Of a DNA stretch of 64,000 bases, positions 7,538-15,119 are shown one piece after another; position 1 is the stretch's first letter; every line of letters starts with the position of its first letter. Under the pieces are notes generated by a model. It had not been told where the DNA came from, did not search any database, and worked only from the letters and a program-made list of their open reading frames with translations. The DNA lies in assembly GCA_965247915.1 (NCBI GenBank), contig OZ252048.1, forward strand, positions 62,001 through 126,000, in the 5' to 3' direction. Made by a program: the position numbers and the translations under genes. This DNA is from JAKZRT01 sp965247915. Lineage in GTDB: Bacteria > Pseudomonadota > Alphaproteobacteria > Rhodobacterales > Rhodobacteraceae.

Positions 7538-8440
7538 TCAGCTCCCCATATGACGTGTGCCTCGAGCCTGGGCCAAAGCGATCTGGCGCTGGCGTTCGCG
7601 GAATCCGGCCTTATCGGTTGCGCTGGTCACGCCGACGCAATGGTGGCAGGCCACGCCTTTTTCATAGTCCGGACGGGTCAGGTCGCCGGGTTCCAGCGGA
7701 CGGCGGCAGGCGTGGCACAATTCGTGTGGCCCTTGCGCCAGGCCGTGAGTCACGCTGACGCGACCGTCAAAAACAAAACAGGCCCCGTCCCAAAGGCTGT
7801 CGGACTGGGGCACATCTGCGAGGTATTTCAGAATGCCGCCCTTCAGATGCACGACATCCTGCACCCCTTCACCCAGCAGATAATTCGTCGATTTTTCGCA
7901 ACGGATACCGCCGGTGCAGAACATGGCGATGCGCTTGCCGGCAAACGCCGCGCGGTTTTCCCGCCACCAGGCCGGGAAGTCGCCAAAACTGGCCGTATGT
8001 GGGTCTATTGCGCCGCGAAACGTGCCAAGCGCCACCTCGTAATCGTTGCGGGTGTCGATCACTATGGTTTCGGGATCGCGGATGACAGCGTTCCAGTCGC
8101 GCGGTTCGATATAAGCCCCGTTGGCGGCGGTCGGATCGACCTGCGGCTGGCCCATGGTGACGATTTCGCGCTTCAGGCGAACGCGCAGTCGGTTGAACGG
8201 CATGTCCTGCGAGTTACTATCTTTGCACTCAAGACCGGCGCAGCCCGGAATTTCGCGGATATGCCCGATCACGGCCTCGACGCCCGCGCGCGGCCCCGCG
8301 ATGGTGCCGTTGATCCCTTCGGGGGCCAGCAACAGCGTGCCTTTGACGCCGGCCGCCGCGCAGATTGCGCGCAACGGCGCGCGCAAGCCGTCAGGATCTT
8401 TGAGGCGGGTGAATCGGTAGAGGGCGGCAACGGTGAACAT
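7538..8440 (-). CDS. trhO: tRNA uridine(34) hydroxylase (rhodanese-domain)
   Basis: A 300-residue protein of the UPF0176/TrhO family, which makes 5-hydroxyuridine at wobble position 34 of certain tRNAs in an oxygen-dependent reaction. The N-terminal domain contains LLLAPEGINGTIAG (about 37-49). The rhodanese domain spans about 120-220 and carries the Cys loop FCTGGIRCEK with C175 and C181. The C-terminal part has a Cys-rich patch (CHACRRPL and ACHHC), possibly metal-binding, which is usual in the family. It is transcribed toward dnaN but separated by 141 bases, so it is probably an independent unit. Confidence 0.93.
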   Translation of the reverse strand: MFTVAALYRFTRLKDPDGLRAPLRAICAAAGVKGTLLLAPEGINGTIAGPRAGVEAVIGHIREIPGCAGLECKDSNSQDMPFNRLRVRLKREIVTMGQPQVDPTAANGAYIEPRDWNAVIRDPETIVIDTRNDYEVALGTFRGAIDPHTASFGDFPAWWRENRAAFAGKRIAMFCTGGIRCEKSTNYLLGEGVQDVVHLKGGILKYLADVPQSDSLWDGACFVFDGRVSVTHGLAQGPHELCHACRRPLEPGDLTRPDYEKGVACHHCVGVTSATDKAGFRERQRQIALAQARGTRHMGS

Positions 8441-8537
8441 GGGGTGCGTTTAGCCCGGTCGGCGGTCCCCTGGCAATGGCGCTTGACGCCTCCAGGCCAT
8501 CGGTCTTAACCATGCGCCAAACCCAAGGAGCCCACCC

Positions 8538-9143
8538 ATGCCCAGCCCCGGCCAAGCATTGATCGTCATCGACGTCCAGAACGATTTCTGCCCTGGCGGC
8601 GCGCTGGCGGTGCGGGGCGGCGATGCCATTGTACCGGGTATCAACGCGCTGATGTCCGAATTTGCGGCCGTGATCCTGACCCAGGACTGGCACCCGGCGG
8701 GGCATTCGTCGTTCGCCCCGTCGCATACCGGCAAGACCCCCTACGACACGACCGAGATGGCCTATGGCCCGCAGGTTCTCTGGCCCGATCATTGTGTGCA
8801 AGGTTCAAAGGGCGCGGATTTCCACCCGGACCTGGCCACCGACGCCGCTGATCTGATCATTCGCAAGGGGTTTCGGGCTAAAATAGACTCTTACTCCGCA
8901 TTTTTCGAAAATGACCAAACCACGCCAACCGGGCTTGAGGGCTACCTGCGCAGCCGTGGCGTTGCCGACCTTACGATGGTGGGGCTGGCAACCGACTTTT
9001 GCGTGAATTTCTCGGCCACCGACGCCGCACGTCTGGGTTTTGGGGTTACAGTGCGCCTCGATCTGTGCCGGGCGATCGATCTGGACGGGTCCCTTGCAGC
9101 GGCGCGCGAAGCGATGCAGGCTCGGGGCGTCACGCTGGTCTGA
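8538..9143 (+). CDS. pncA: Nicotinamidase
   Basis: Converts nicotinamide to nicotinate and ammonia in NAD salvage. The 201-residue protein has the isochorismatase-like fold. Expected catalytic residues are present: D12 (IDVQNDF), K110 (IIRKGF) and C155 (ATDFCVNF). Metal ligands match D50, H52 (TQDWHPAGHSSF) and H85 (WPDHCVQG). The SYSAFF motif follows the Lys. pncB begins 7 bases after its stop, giving a tight two-gene salvage operon. The gene diverges from trhO across a 97-base gap. Confidence 0.95.
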   Translation: MPSPGQALIVIDVQNDFCPGGALAVRGGDAIVPGINALMSEFAAVILTQDWHPAGHSSFAPSHTGKTPYDTTEMAYGPQVLWPDHCVQGSKGADFHPDLATDAADLIIRKGFRAKIDSYSAFFENDQTTPTGLEGYLRSRGVADLTMVGLATDFCVNFSATDAARLGFGVTVRLDLCRAIDLDGSLAAAREAMQARGVTLV

Positions 9144-9150
9144 GGAACCC

Positions 9151-10443
9151 ATGGTCGATATCGCCACCCGCGTCTGGTCGCACAAATGGAAGATCGATCC
9201 GATTGTCCGCTCGCTGGTCGACACCGATTTCTATAAGCTGTTGATGTGTCAATCGGTTTTTCGTCATCGGCCCGATACGCAAGTGACTTTCAGCCTGATA
9301 AACCGGGCCAGCGACATTCGTCTGGCCGAGCTGGTAGACGAAGGCGAATTGCGCGAGCAGCTCGATCATATCCGGTCGCTGAGCCTCAGCCGTGGCGAAA
9401 GCACCTGGCTGCGCGGCAACACGTTTTATGGCAAGCGTCAGATGTTCAGGCCAGATTTTATGAAGTGGTTTGAGGGACTTAAACTTCCGCCCTATCATCT
9501 GGAGGTGCGCGGCGGGCAGTACGAGCTGACGTTTCAAGGCGCCTGGCCCGAAGTGATGATGTGGGAAATTCCCGCGCTTGCGGTGTTGATGGAACTACGC
9601 GCGCGCGCGGTCTTGGGCGGCATGCGGCGCTTTGAGTTGCAGGTACTCTATGCCCGCGCGATGACCAAGCTGTGGCAAAAGATCGAACTATTGCGGGGCG
9701 TTGAGGGCCTGCGCCTGGCCGATTTCGGCACCCGGCGGCGGCATGGGTTCCTGTGGCAGGACTGGTGCGTCCAGGCGATGATCGAGGGGCTCGGGCAGGC
9801 CTTTGTCGGCACCTCGAACTGTCTGATCGCCATGCACCGCGATATCGAGGCAATCGGCACCAACGCCCATGAATTGCCAATGGTTTATGCAGCTTTGGCC
9901 GATGACGACGCCGGCCTTGCCGCCACGCCCTATCGGGTGCTGGCCGACTGGCAGGAAGAACACGACGGCAATCTGCGCGTCATTCTGCCCGATACCTATG
10001 GCACCAAGGGGTTTCTGGAGCAGGCACCCGACTGGCTGGCGGGGTGGACCGGCATTCGTATCGACAGCGGCGACCCGGTGGCCGGGGCCGAGACGGCGAT
10101 CAGTTGGTGGAAGGCGAAGGGCGAGGACCCGCACGAAAAGCTGGTGATTTTCTCAGATGGGCTGGACGCGGGTCGTATCGTCGAATTGCACCAGATATTT
10201 GCCGGACGGGTGCGGGTGTCGTTCGGCTGGGGGACGCTTTTGACCAACGATTTCCGTGGGTTGATGCCAGATGATGCGCTTGCGCCGTTCAGCCTGGTCT
10301 GCAAGGCCACTGCTGCGGACGGGCGGCCCACGGTCAAGATTTCCGATAATCCGCTCAAAGCGATGGGGCCCGCGGCCGAGGTTGACCGGTATAAACGCGT
10401 GTTTGGCGTCGGGGCGCAGAAGCCCCTGCCGGTGTTGGTTTAG
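9151..10443 (+). CDS. pncB: Nicotinate phosphoribosyltransferase
   Basis: Joins nicotinate and PRPP to form nicotinate mononucleotide, the step after PncA. The 430-residue start at ATG 9151 was chosen because GAGGA lies about 8 bases upstream and the protein then begins at the usual position before SLVDTDFYKLLM. Family features include the TDFYK motif, FGTRRRH, the IGTNAHELP loop that carries the phosphorylatable His region, and IRIDSGDP near residue 305. The longer frame upstream overlaps pncA and is not needed. It ends 88 bases before the convergent phaB. Confidence 0.95.
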   Translation: MVDIATRVWSHKWKIDPIVRSLVDTDFYKLLMCQSVFRHRPDTQVTFSLINRASDIRLAELVDEGELREQLDHIRSLSLSRGESTWLRGNTFYGKRQMFRPDFMKWFEGLKLPPYHLEVRGGQYELTFQGAWPEVMMWEIPALAVLMELRARAVLGGMRRFELQVLYARAMTKLWQKIELLRGVEGLRLADFGTRRRHGFLWQDWCVQAMIEGLGQAFVGTSNCLIAMHRDIEAIGTNAHELPMVYAALADDDAGLAATPYRVLADWQEEHDGNLRVILPDTYGTKGFLEQAPDWLAGWTGIRIDSGDPVAGAETAISWWKAKGEDPHEKLVIFSDGLDAGRIVELHQIFAGRVRVSFGWGTLLTNDFRGLMPDDALAPFSLVCKATAADGRPTVKISDNPLKAMGPAAEVDRYKRVFGVGAQKPLPVLV

Positions 10444-10531
10444 CAAGCCGTTTCCACGCCAATATCACATTTCCAAAAATACTTATCTGTCCGCGGTCTG
10501 CTATTTTGTTGGCGGGCGGGAGGCGGCGCAA

Positions 10532-11254
10532 TCAGCTGAAGAATTGCGCGCCGTTGGCGGAAATGGTCGAACCGTTGACAAAGCCCGCATCATCCGAGGC
10601 CAGAAACACAACGCAGCGCGCAATCTCGTCGGCCTCGCCCAGACGACCCGCAGGGATCTGCGCGATAATCGCATCGCGCACCTTTTCGGGCACCGCCATG
10701 ACCATCTCGGTGGCGATATAGCCCGGACAGACGGCATTGGCGGTGATCCCGGCGCGCGCGCCTTCATGGGCCAGCGATCGCACGATGCCCAGATCGCCGG
10801 CCTTGGTGGCGGCATAATTCACCTGGGCGAACTGGCCCTTCTGCCCGTTGATCGACGAGATCACGATCACCCGCCCGAACTTGCGCTCGCGCATACCCGG
10901 CCAGACCGGATGCACGGTGTTGAAAACCCCGGTTAAATTGGTGCCGATCACCTCGTTCCACTGCTCGGGCGTCATCCTGTGGAACGGCGCGTCGCGGGTG
11001 ATCCCGGCGTTGGCCACCACGACCTCGATCGGGCCCAGATCGGCCTCGACCTGGACGATGCCCGCCGCACTGGCCGCATAATCCGCCACGTCCCACTTGT
11101 AAGTCTTGATGCCGGTCTCGGCGGAAAACGCCGCGGCGGCCTCAACGTTGCCCGCGTAAGTGGCGGCGACGCTATACCCTTCAGCCTTCAGCGCTTTTGA
11201 TATGGCCTCGCCGATCCCCCGGCTGCCGCCGGTGACAAGTGCTACACGTCCCAT
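10532..11254 (-). CDS. phaB: Acetoacetyl-CoA reductase (NADPH)
   Basis: A short-chain dehydrogenase of 240 residues that reduces acetoacetyl-CoA to (R)-3-hydroxybutyryl-CoA for polyhydroxyalkanoate synthesis and for entry to the ethylmalonyl-CoA pathway. The Rossmann motif is VTGGSRGIGEAI (8-19), NAG is at about 84-86, and the catalytic set is SSINGQKGQFAQVNYAATKAG (Ser, Tyr, Lys). The C-terminus GFVNGSTISANGAQFFS is typical of PhaB. An AGGAGA ribosome site lies 6 bases before the ATG. It follows phaA by 42 bases as an operon. No PHA synthase gene is in the window. Confidence 0.93.
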   Translation of the reverse strand: MGRVALVTGGSRGIGEAISKALKAEGYSVAATYAGNVEAAAAFSAETGIKTYKWDVADYAASAAGIVQVEADLGPIEVVVANAGITRDAPFHRMTPEQWNEVIGTNLTGVFNTVHPVWPGMRERKFGRVIVISSINGQKGQFAQVNYAATKAGDLGIVRSLAHEGARAGITANAVCPGYIATEMVMAVPEKVRDAIIAQIPAGRLGEADEIARCVVFLASDDAGFVNGSTISANGAQFFS

Positions 11255-11296
11255 GGTCTTCTCCTTTTTCGGTCGGGGATCACCCCGCCGTCATTT

Positions 11297-12472
11297 TCAA
11301 TCGCGTTCGACGCACATGGCGACACCCATGCCGCCACCGATGCAGAGCGTGGCGAGGCCGCGTCTGGCGTCGCGCCGTTTCATCTCGAACAAGAGCGTGT
11401 TCAGAACCCGCGCGCCGCTGGCGCCAATCGGGTGACCGATGGCGATCGCGCCGCCGTTGACGTTCACAATCGCCGGGTCCCAGCCCATGTCCTTGTTGAC
11501 CGCACAGGCCTGCGCCGCAAAGGCCTCGTTGGCTTCGATCAGGTCCAGGTCCTCGACCTTCCAGCCGGCTTTTTCCAGCGCCGCGCGGCTGGCGTAGATC
11601 GGGCCGACGCCCATGATCGATGGATCGAGGCCGACGGTGGCAAAGCTGGCGATCCGGGCCAGCGGTTCGATCCCGCGCGCCTCCGCGTTGGCCGCCGACA
11701 TAAGCAAAACACCGGCCGCGCCGTCGTTGATGCCGCTGGCGTTGGCTGCCGTGACCGTGCCGTCGCGCGTGAAGGCAGGGCGCATCTTTTGCATGGCTTC
11801 GATGGTTGCGCCGTGACGGATGTATTCGTCCTTATCGACCATGATGTCGCCCTTGCGGGTTTTGACGCTGAAGGCGATCACCTCGTCGTCGAACTTTCCG
11901 GCGTTCTGCGCCGCTTCGGCCTTGTTCTGGCTGGCCACAGCGAATTCGTCCTGTTGATCGCGGCTGATCTGCCATTTCTCGGCAACGTTTTCGGCCGTCT
12001 GGCCCATGTGATAGCCGTTGAAGGCGTCCCACAGGCCGTCCTTGATCATCGAATCGATGAATTTCACGTCGCCCATCTTGTGACCGGCGCGCAGCATCGC
12101 GACATGCGGCGAAAGCGACATGTTCTCCTGCCCGCCAGCCGCTACGATGTCGGCGTCGCCAAGCGCGATGTGCTGGGCCGCCAGCGCCACCGCGCGCAGG
12201 CCCGAACCGCAGACTTGGTTTATGATCATCGCCGCAGATTCGGCCGGAAGCCCGGCGTTGATATGCGCCTGGCGAGCCGGGTTCTGGCCCTGTCCGGCGC
12301 TCAGCACCTGTCCCAGGATGGTCTGATCGACCTCGTCCTTGGCGACACCGGCGCGCGCCACCACTGCTTCCAACATAGCGGCGCCCAGATCGTGGGCGGG
12401 CGTCGTGGCGAAGGCCCCCGAGAAAGAACCGACCGCGGTGCGCGCGGCCGAAGCGATGACGACGTTGGTCAT
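11297..12472 (-). CDS. phaA: Acetyl-CoA C-acetyltransferase (thiolase)
   Basis: Condenses two acetyl-CoA into acetoacetyl-CoA. The start at ATG 12472 (MTNVVIASAARTAVG) gives 391 residues, the standard length; an upstream frame extension has no homology. The active-site Cys is C88 in NQVCGSG. The His is in IAIGHPIGASGAR (about residue 347) and the second Cys is in LCIGGGMG (about 377). GAGG lies about 10 bases before the ATG. It is first in the phaA-phaB unit. Upstream is a 166-base gap with a palindrome that could be a regulator site. Confidence 0.95.
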   Translation of the reverse strand: MTNVVIASAARTAVGSFSGAFATTPAHDLGAAMLEAVVARAGVAKDEVDQTILGQVLSAGQGQNPARQAHINAGLPAESAAMIINQVCGSGLRAVALAAQHIALGDADIVAAGGQENMSLSPHVAMLRAGHKMGDVKFIDSMIKDGLWDAFNGYHMGQTAENVAEKWQISRDQQDEFAVASQNKAEAAQNAGKFDDEVIAFSVKTRKGDIMVDKDEYIRHGATIEAMQKMRPAFTRDGTVTAANASGINDGAAGVLLMSAANAEARGIEPLARIASFATVGLDPSIMGVGPIYASRAALEKAGWKVEDLDLIEANEAFAAQACAVNKDMGWDPAIVNVNGGAIAIGHPIGASGARVLNTLLFEMKRRDARRGLATLCIGGGMGVAMCVERD

Positions 12473-12534
12473 TTTTTTGAACCCTCGATTTCCTGTCAAC
12501 AGCGCTGATCGGGCGGCGAATCCGTCTAAAATTG

Positions 12535-12548
12535 CTGCGTTGCCGCAG
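12535..12548. promoter_or_regulatory. Possible PhaR-like operator upstream of phaA
   Basis: CTGCG-TTGC-CGCAG, a perfect 5-bp inverted repeat about 63 bases upstream of the phaA start. PhaR-type repressors of PHA genes in Rhodobacterales are reported to bind TGC/GCA-rich palindromes. The match is suggestive only, and the spacer differs from the short one I recall. Confidence 0.3.
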
Positions 12549-12638
12549 GACATAGGAGGGTGAAGGGATTCGGACAACGATACAAGGTGCCGCATGGGGA
12601 ATTTGTTTAGGCCCATGTCCGTGGTGCCCCGCGATCAT

Positions 12639-13010
12639 TCACGCGCCAAGCGCGCCTTCGATGACCTTCAGAAACCCGCGTCCGTCGATCAGCGCCACAT
12701 CAACGCGCATTTCGGTCAGCAAACCGCCTTCCAGCGCGCCAAGATACTCCTCGGCGGCGGCCAGGATGCGGGTCTGCTGATGCGGTGACAGATTGGCGGC
12801 AGCGCTGTCATGGCTGGCGCTTTGCTTGACCTCGACGAAGACGACCACCATCCCGTCGCGGAATACCAGGTCAATCTCGCCCGCCTTGCCGCGCCAGCGG
12901 GTTGCCAGAGGCCGCAGCCCGCGCGCCGCGTAAAACGCGGCAACCTGTTCTTCGGCGGCGCGCCCGGCGGCGTCGTTCATCGCGCCGCGAAGTTTTCGCG
13001 CTTTGCTCAT
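12639..13010 (-). CDS. YraN/UPF0102 family protein (nuclease-like fold)
   Basis: A 123-residue protein of the YraN family with a predicted endonuclease-like core. The motif GEIDLVFRDGMVVVFVEVK (about 46-64) gives the acidic and Lys residues expected of that fold (D49, E61, K63). The N-terminus contains GRAAEEQVAAFYAARG. The cellular role is unproven. It overlaps the rsmI stop by 4 bases (ATGA), the usual pairing next to an LpoA-type gene, as in the yraL-yraM-yraN set of enterobacteria. Confidence 0.85.
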   Translation of the reverse strand: MSKARKLRGAMNDAAGRAAEEQVAAFYAARGLRPLATRWRGKAGEIDLVFRDGMVVVFVEVKQSASHDSAAANLSPHQQTRILAAAEEYLGALEGGLLTEMRVDVALIDGRGFLKVIEGALGA

Positions 13011-13870
13011 TGGCCGTCCCTCAGCGCCAGCGCGCGCTGGTAGAGGTCGCGTTTTTTCAGGCCCAGGGCGGTGGCCACTTTCGCCGCGGCATCCTTGACC
13101 GACAACCGGGCCATGGCATTTGTCAGGGCTTCGTCGATCTCCTCGGCCGTGGCGCTGGCCGCGCCTAACCCGGCACCGATCAGCACCACGACCTCGCCCT
13201 TCATAACGCCGGTCTCTGACCCCACGATCAGTTCGTCCAGAGTGCCGCGCCGCACTTCTTCGAACTTTTTGGTCAGTTCGCGGGCCAGCGCCGCCGGTCG
13301 GTCAGCACCAAAGACCGCCGCTGCTGCGGCCAGAAACTTGGCGACCCGGCGCGGCGATTCGTAGAAAATTAGCGTGCCCGGGGCCTCGGACAGCCCCTCC
13401 AGAAACCGCCGCCGGGGGCCGTCGGCATTTGGGGCGAAACCCGCGAAAGTGAACCGGTCTGTCGGCAGGCCGGAAAGGCTGAGCGCGGCCAGCGCCGCCG
13501 AGGCACCGGGAAGCGCCGTGACCGGCAGCCCCGCCGCGGTCACAGCGCGGGCCAGGGCAAAACCCGGATCAGCGATCAGCGGCGTTCCGGCCTCGGACGT
13601 ATAGACGACCGCCTGGCCTTGGGTGATGCGCGCGACGATCCGGTCGCGGGTGCCAGGCCCCGAATGATCGTGATAAGCGATCAACGACCGGTCGCCTAGG
13701 GAAATACCGTGGATTTCCATAAGTTTGCGCAGGGTGCGCGTGTCTTCGGCGGCCAGCGCGTCGGCCTCGGCCAGCACGTCCAGCGCGCGAAGCGTGATGT
13801 CGCGGGCATTGCCGATCGGGGTCGCCACAAGGTAAAGACCGGGCGCAAGTGATGCGGGCTGGGCAATCAA
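13007..13870 (-). CDS. rsmI: 16S rRNA (cytidine-2'-O)-methyltransferase RsmI
   Basis: Methylates the 2'-O of C1402 in 16S rRNA using SAM. The 287-residue protein has family motifs GLYLVATPIGNARDITLRAL near the start, AEDTRTLRKLMEIHGI (about 40-55), SEAGTPLIADPGF (about 88-100) and FAGFAPNADGPRRRFLE. The start is a TTG at 13870 that places the conserved block at the normal distance; a weak AGG site lies upstream, so the exact start is uncertain. It shares a 4-base overlap with yraN downstream and is divergent from the LpoA-like lipoprotein gene. Confidence 0.93.
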   Translation of the reverse strand: MIAQPASLAPGLYLVATPIGNARDITLRALDVLAEADALAAEDTRTLRKLMEIHGISLGDRSLIAYHDHSGPGTRDRIVARITQGQAVVYTSEAGTPLIADPGFALARAVTAAGLPVTALPGASAALAALSLSGLPTDRFTFAGFAPNADGPRRRFLEGLSEAPGTLIFYESPRRVAKFLAAAAAVFGADRPAALARELTKKFEEVRRGTLDELIVGSETGVMKGEVVVLIGAGLGAASATAEEIDEALTNAMARLSVKDAAAKVATALGLKKRDLYQRALALRDGQ

Positions 13871-13961
13871 CGCTGGACCTGCTTGGTTACACCTTTAGAA
13901 TTGGACCGGACGCCGGGGTGCGCCCCGGGTGCGTATTGGGCTTGGGAAACAGGAATAGACG

Positions 13962-15119
13962 ATGACAAAGCTTTTGAGTAGCGCCCGCGCGATTGTCGCT
14001 GTGGCGGTGTTTTTGGTGGCATCCTGCATACATGTCCCGATCTCTGGCTTGTCGATTGATCCCGGCGAACCGGTGCCGGTGGCGTTGCTGGTGCCCGGCG
14101 GGTCGGGCGAAAGCGGTGACGAGGTGCTGGCGCGGTCGCTGGAAAACGCCGCCCGCATGGCGATTGCCGATCTGGGCGACCAGGCGAATATCGACTTGCG
14201 CGTCTACCAGACCCGCGGCAACCCCGAAATGGCGGCCTTTCAGGCCGTAACGGCGGTGAACGAAGGCGCGCTGATTATCCTGGGGCCGGTTTTTGCCCAA
14301 TCGGCAAATGCGGCGGGCGCCGTGGTGCGCGAGCGCCAGGTCAACGTGCTGTCGTTCTCCAACAACACCGACGTTGCCGGCGGCAACGTTTTTGTGCTGG
14401 GCTCGACGTTCCAGAACACTGCCGACCGGCTGGCCGCCTATGCCACCGCGCAAGGTCATGGGCGCATCGTGCTGGCCCATGCCGAGACCACCGTGGGTCA
14501 GATCGGCGCCGATGCGATCACCAATGCAGTGGCGCGAAGCGGCGCGCAGCTGGTGGCGATCAACAGCTATCCGCTGAGCCAGGAAGACGTGATCGCCTCG
14601 GTCGAGGTGATCCGCGACACCATCAACGCCACCGGCGCCGGGGCGCTGTTTCTGACCTCGGACACCTTCGGCGAATTGCCGCTTTTGGCCCAGCTTTTGC
14701 CCGAAGCGGGCGTGGACACGCAAGCAACCCGGTTTATCGGGCTGACACGGTGGGATATTCCGTCCTCGACACTGGCACTGCCGGGCCTGCAGGGCGGCTG
14801 GTTCGCGCTGCCCGACCCGCATCTTACCGCCGCCTTCGAAGACCGCTACACGGCGGTCTACAGCAGCGGCCCGCACCCGATCGCCGGGCTTGCCTATGAC
14901 GGCATCGCCGCCATTGGCGCGCTGGTGGCGGTCGGAAAACGCGATGCGTTGACCGCCGCGGCGCTGACCCAGAATCAGGGCTTTGCCGGGGTGAACGGGG
15001 TTTTCCGCTTTCTTGCCGATGGCACCAACGAACGGGCTTTGGCGATTGCCGAGATCCGCGATAACCAGGTGGTTGTGATTGACCCTGCCCCAAGAAACTT
15101 TGGCTTCGGCGGTTTCTGA
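13962..15119 (+). CDS. LpoA/LppC-like lipoprotein, PBP activator family
   Basis: A 385-residue protein with a lipoprotein signal: a hydrophobic stretch at 10-21 and lipobox VASC with Cys22 as the lipidated residue. The rest has a type-1 periplasmic-binding fold: VALLVPGGSGESG, LIILGPVFAQSANAAG, HGRIVLAHAETTVGQIG and GLAYDGIAAIGALVAVG. Homologues are called penicillin-binding protein activators, but activation of PBP1a is shown mainly in gammaproteobacteria. Its position opposite rsmI-yraN matches the conserved neighbourhood. The last 41 bases overlap the proposed glnD start. It acts at the outer membrane or in the periplasm. Confidence 0.85.
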   Translation: MTKLLSSARAIVAVAVFLVASCIHVPISGLSIDPGEPVPVALLVPGGSGESGDEVLARSLENAARMAIADLGDQANIDLRVYQTRGNPEMAAFQAVTAVNEGALIILGPVFAQSANAAGAVVRERQVNVLSFSNNTDVAGGNVFVLGSTFQNTADRLAAYATAQGHGRIVLAHAETTVGQIGADAITNAVARSGAQLVAINSYPLSQEDVIASVEVIRDTINATGAGALFLTSDTFGELPLLAQLLPEAGVDTQATRFIGLTRWDIPSSTLALPGLQGGWFALPDPHLTAAFEDRYTAVYSSGPHPIAGLAYDGIAAIGALVAVGKRDALTAAALTQNQGFAGVNGVFRFLADGTNERALAIAEIRDNQVVVIDPAPRNFGFGGF

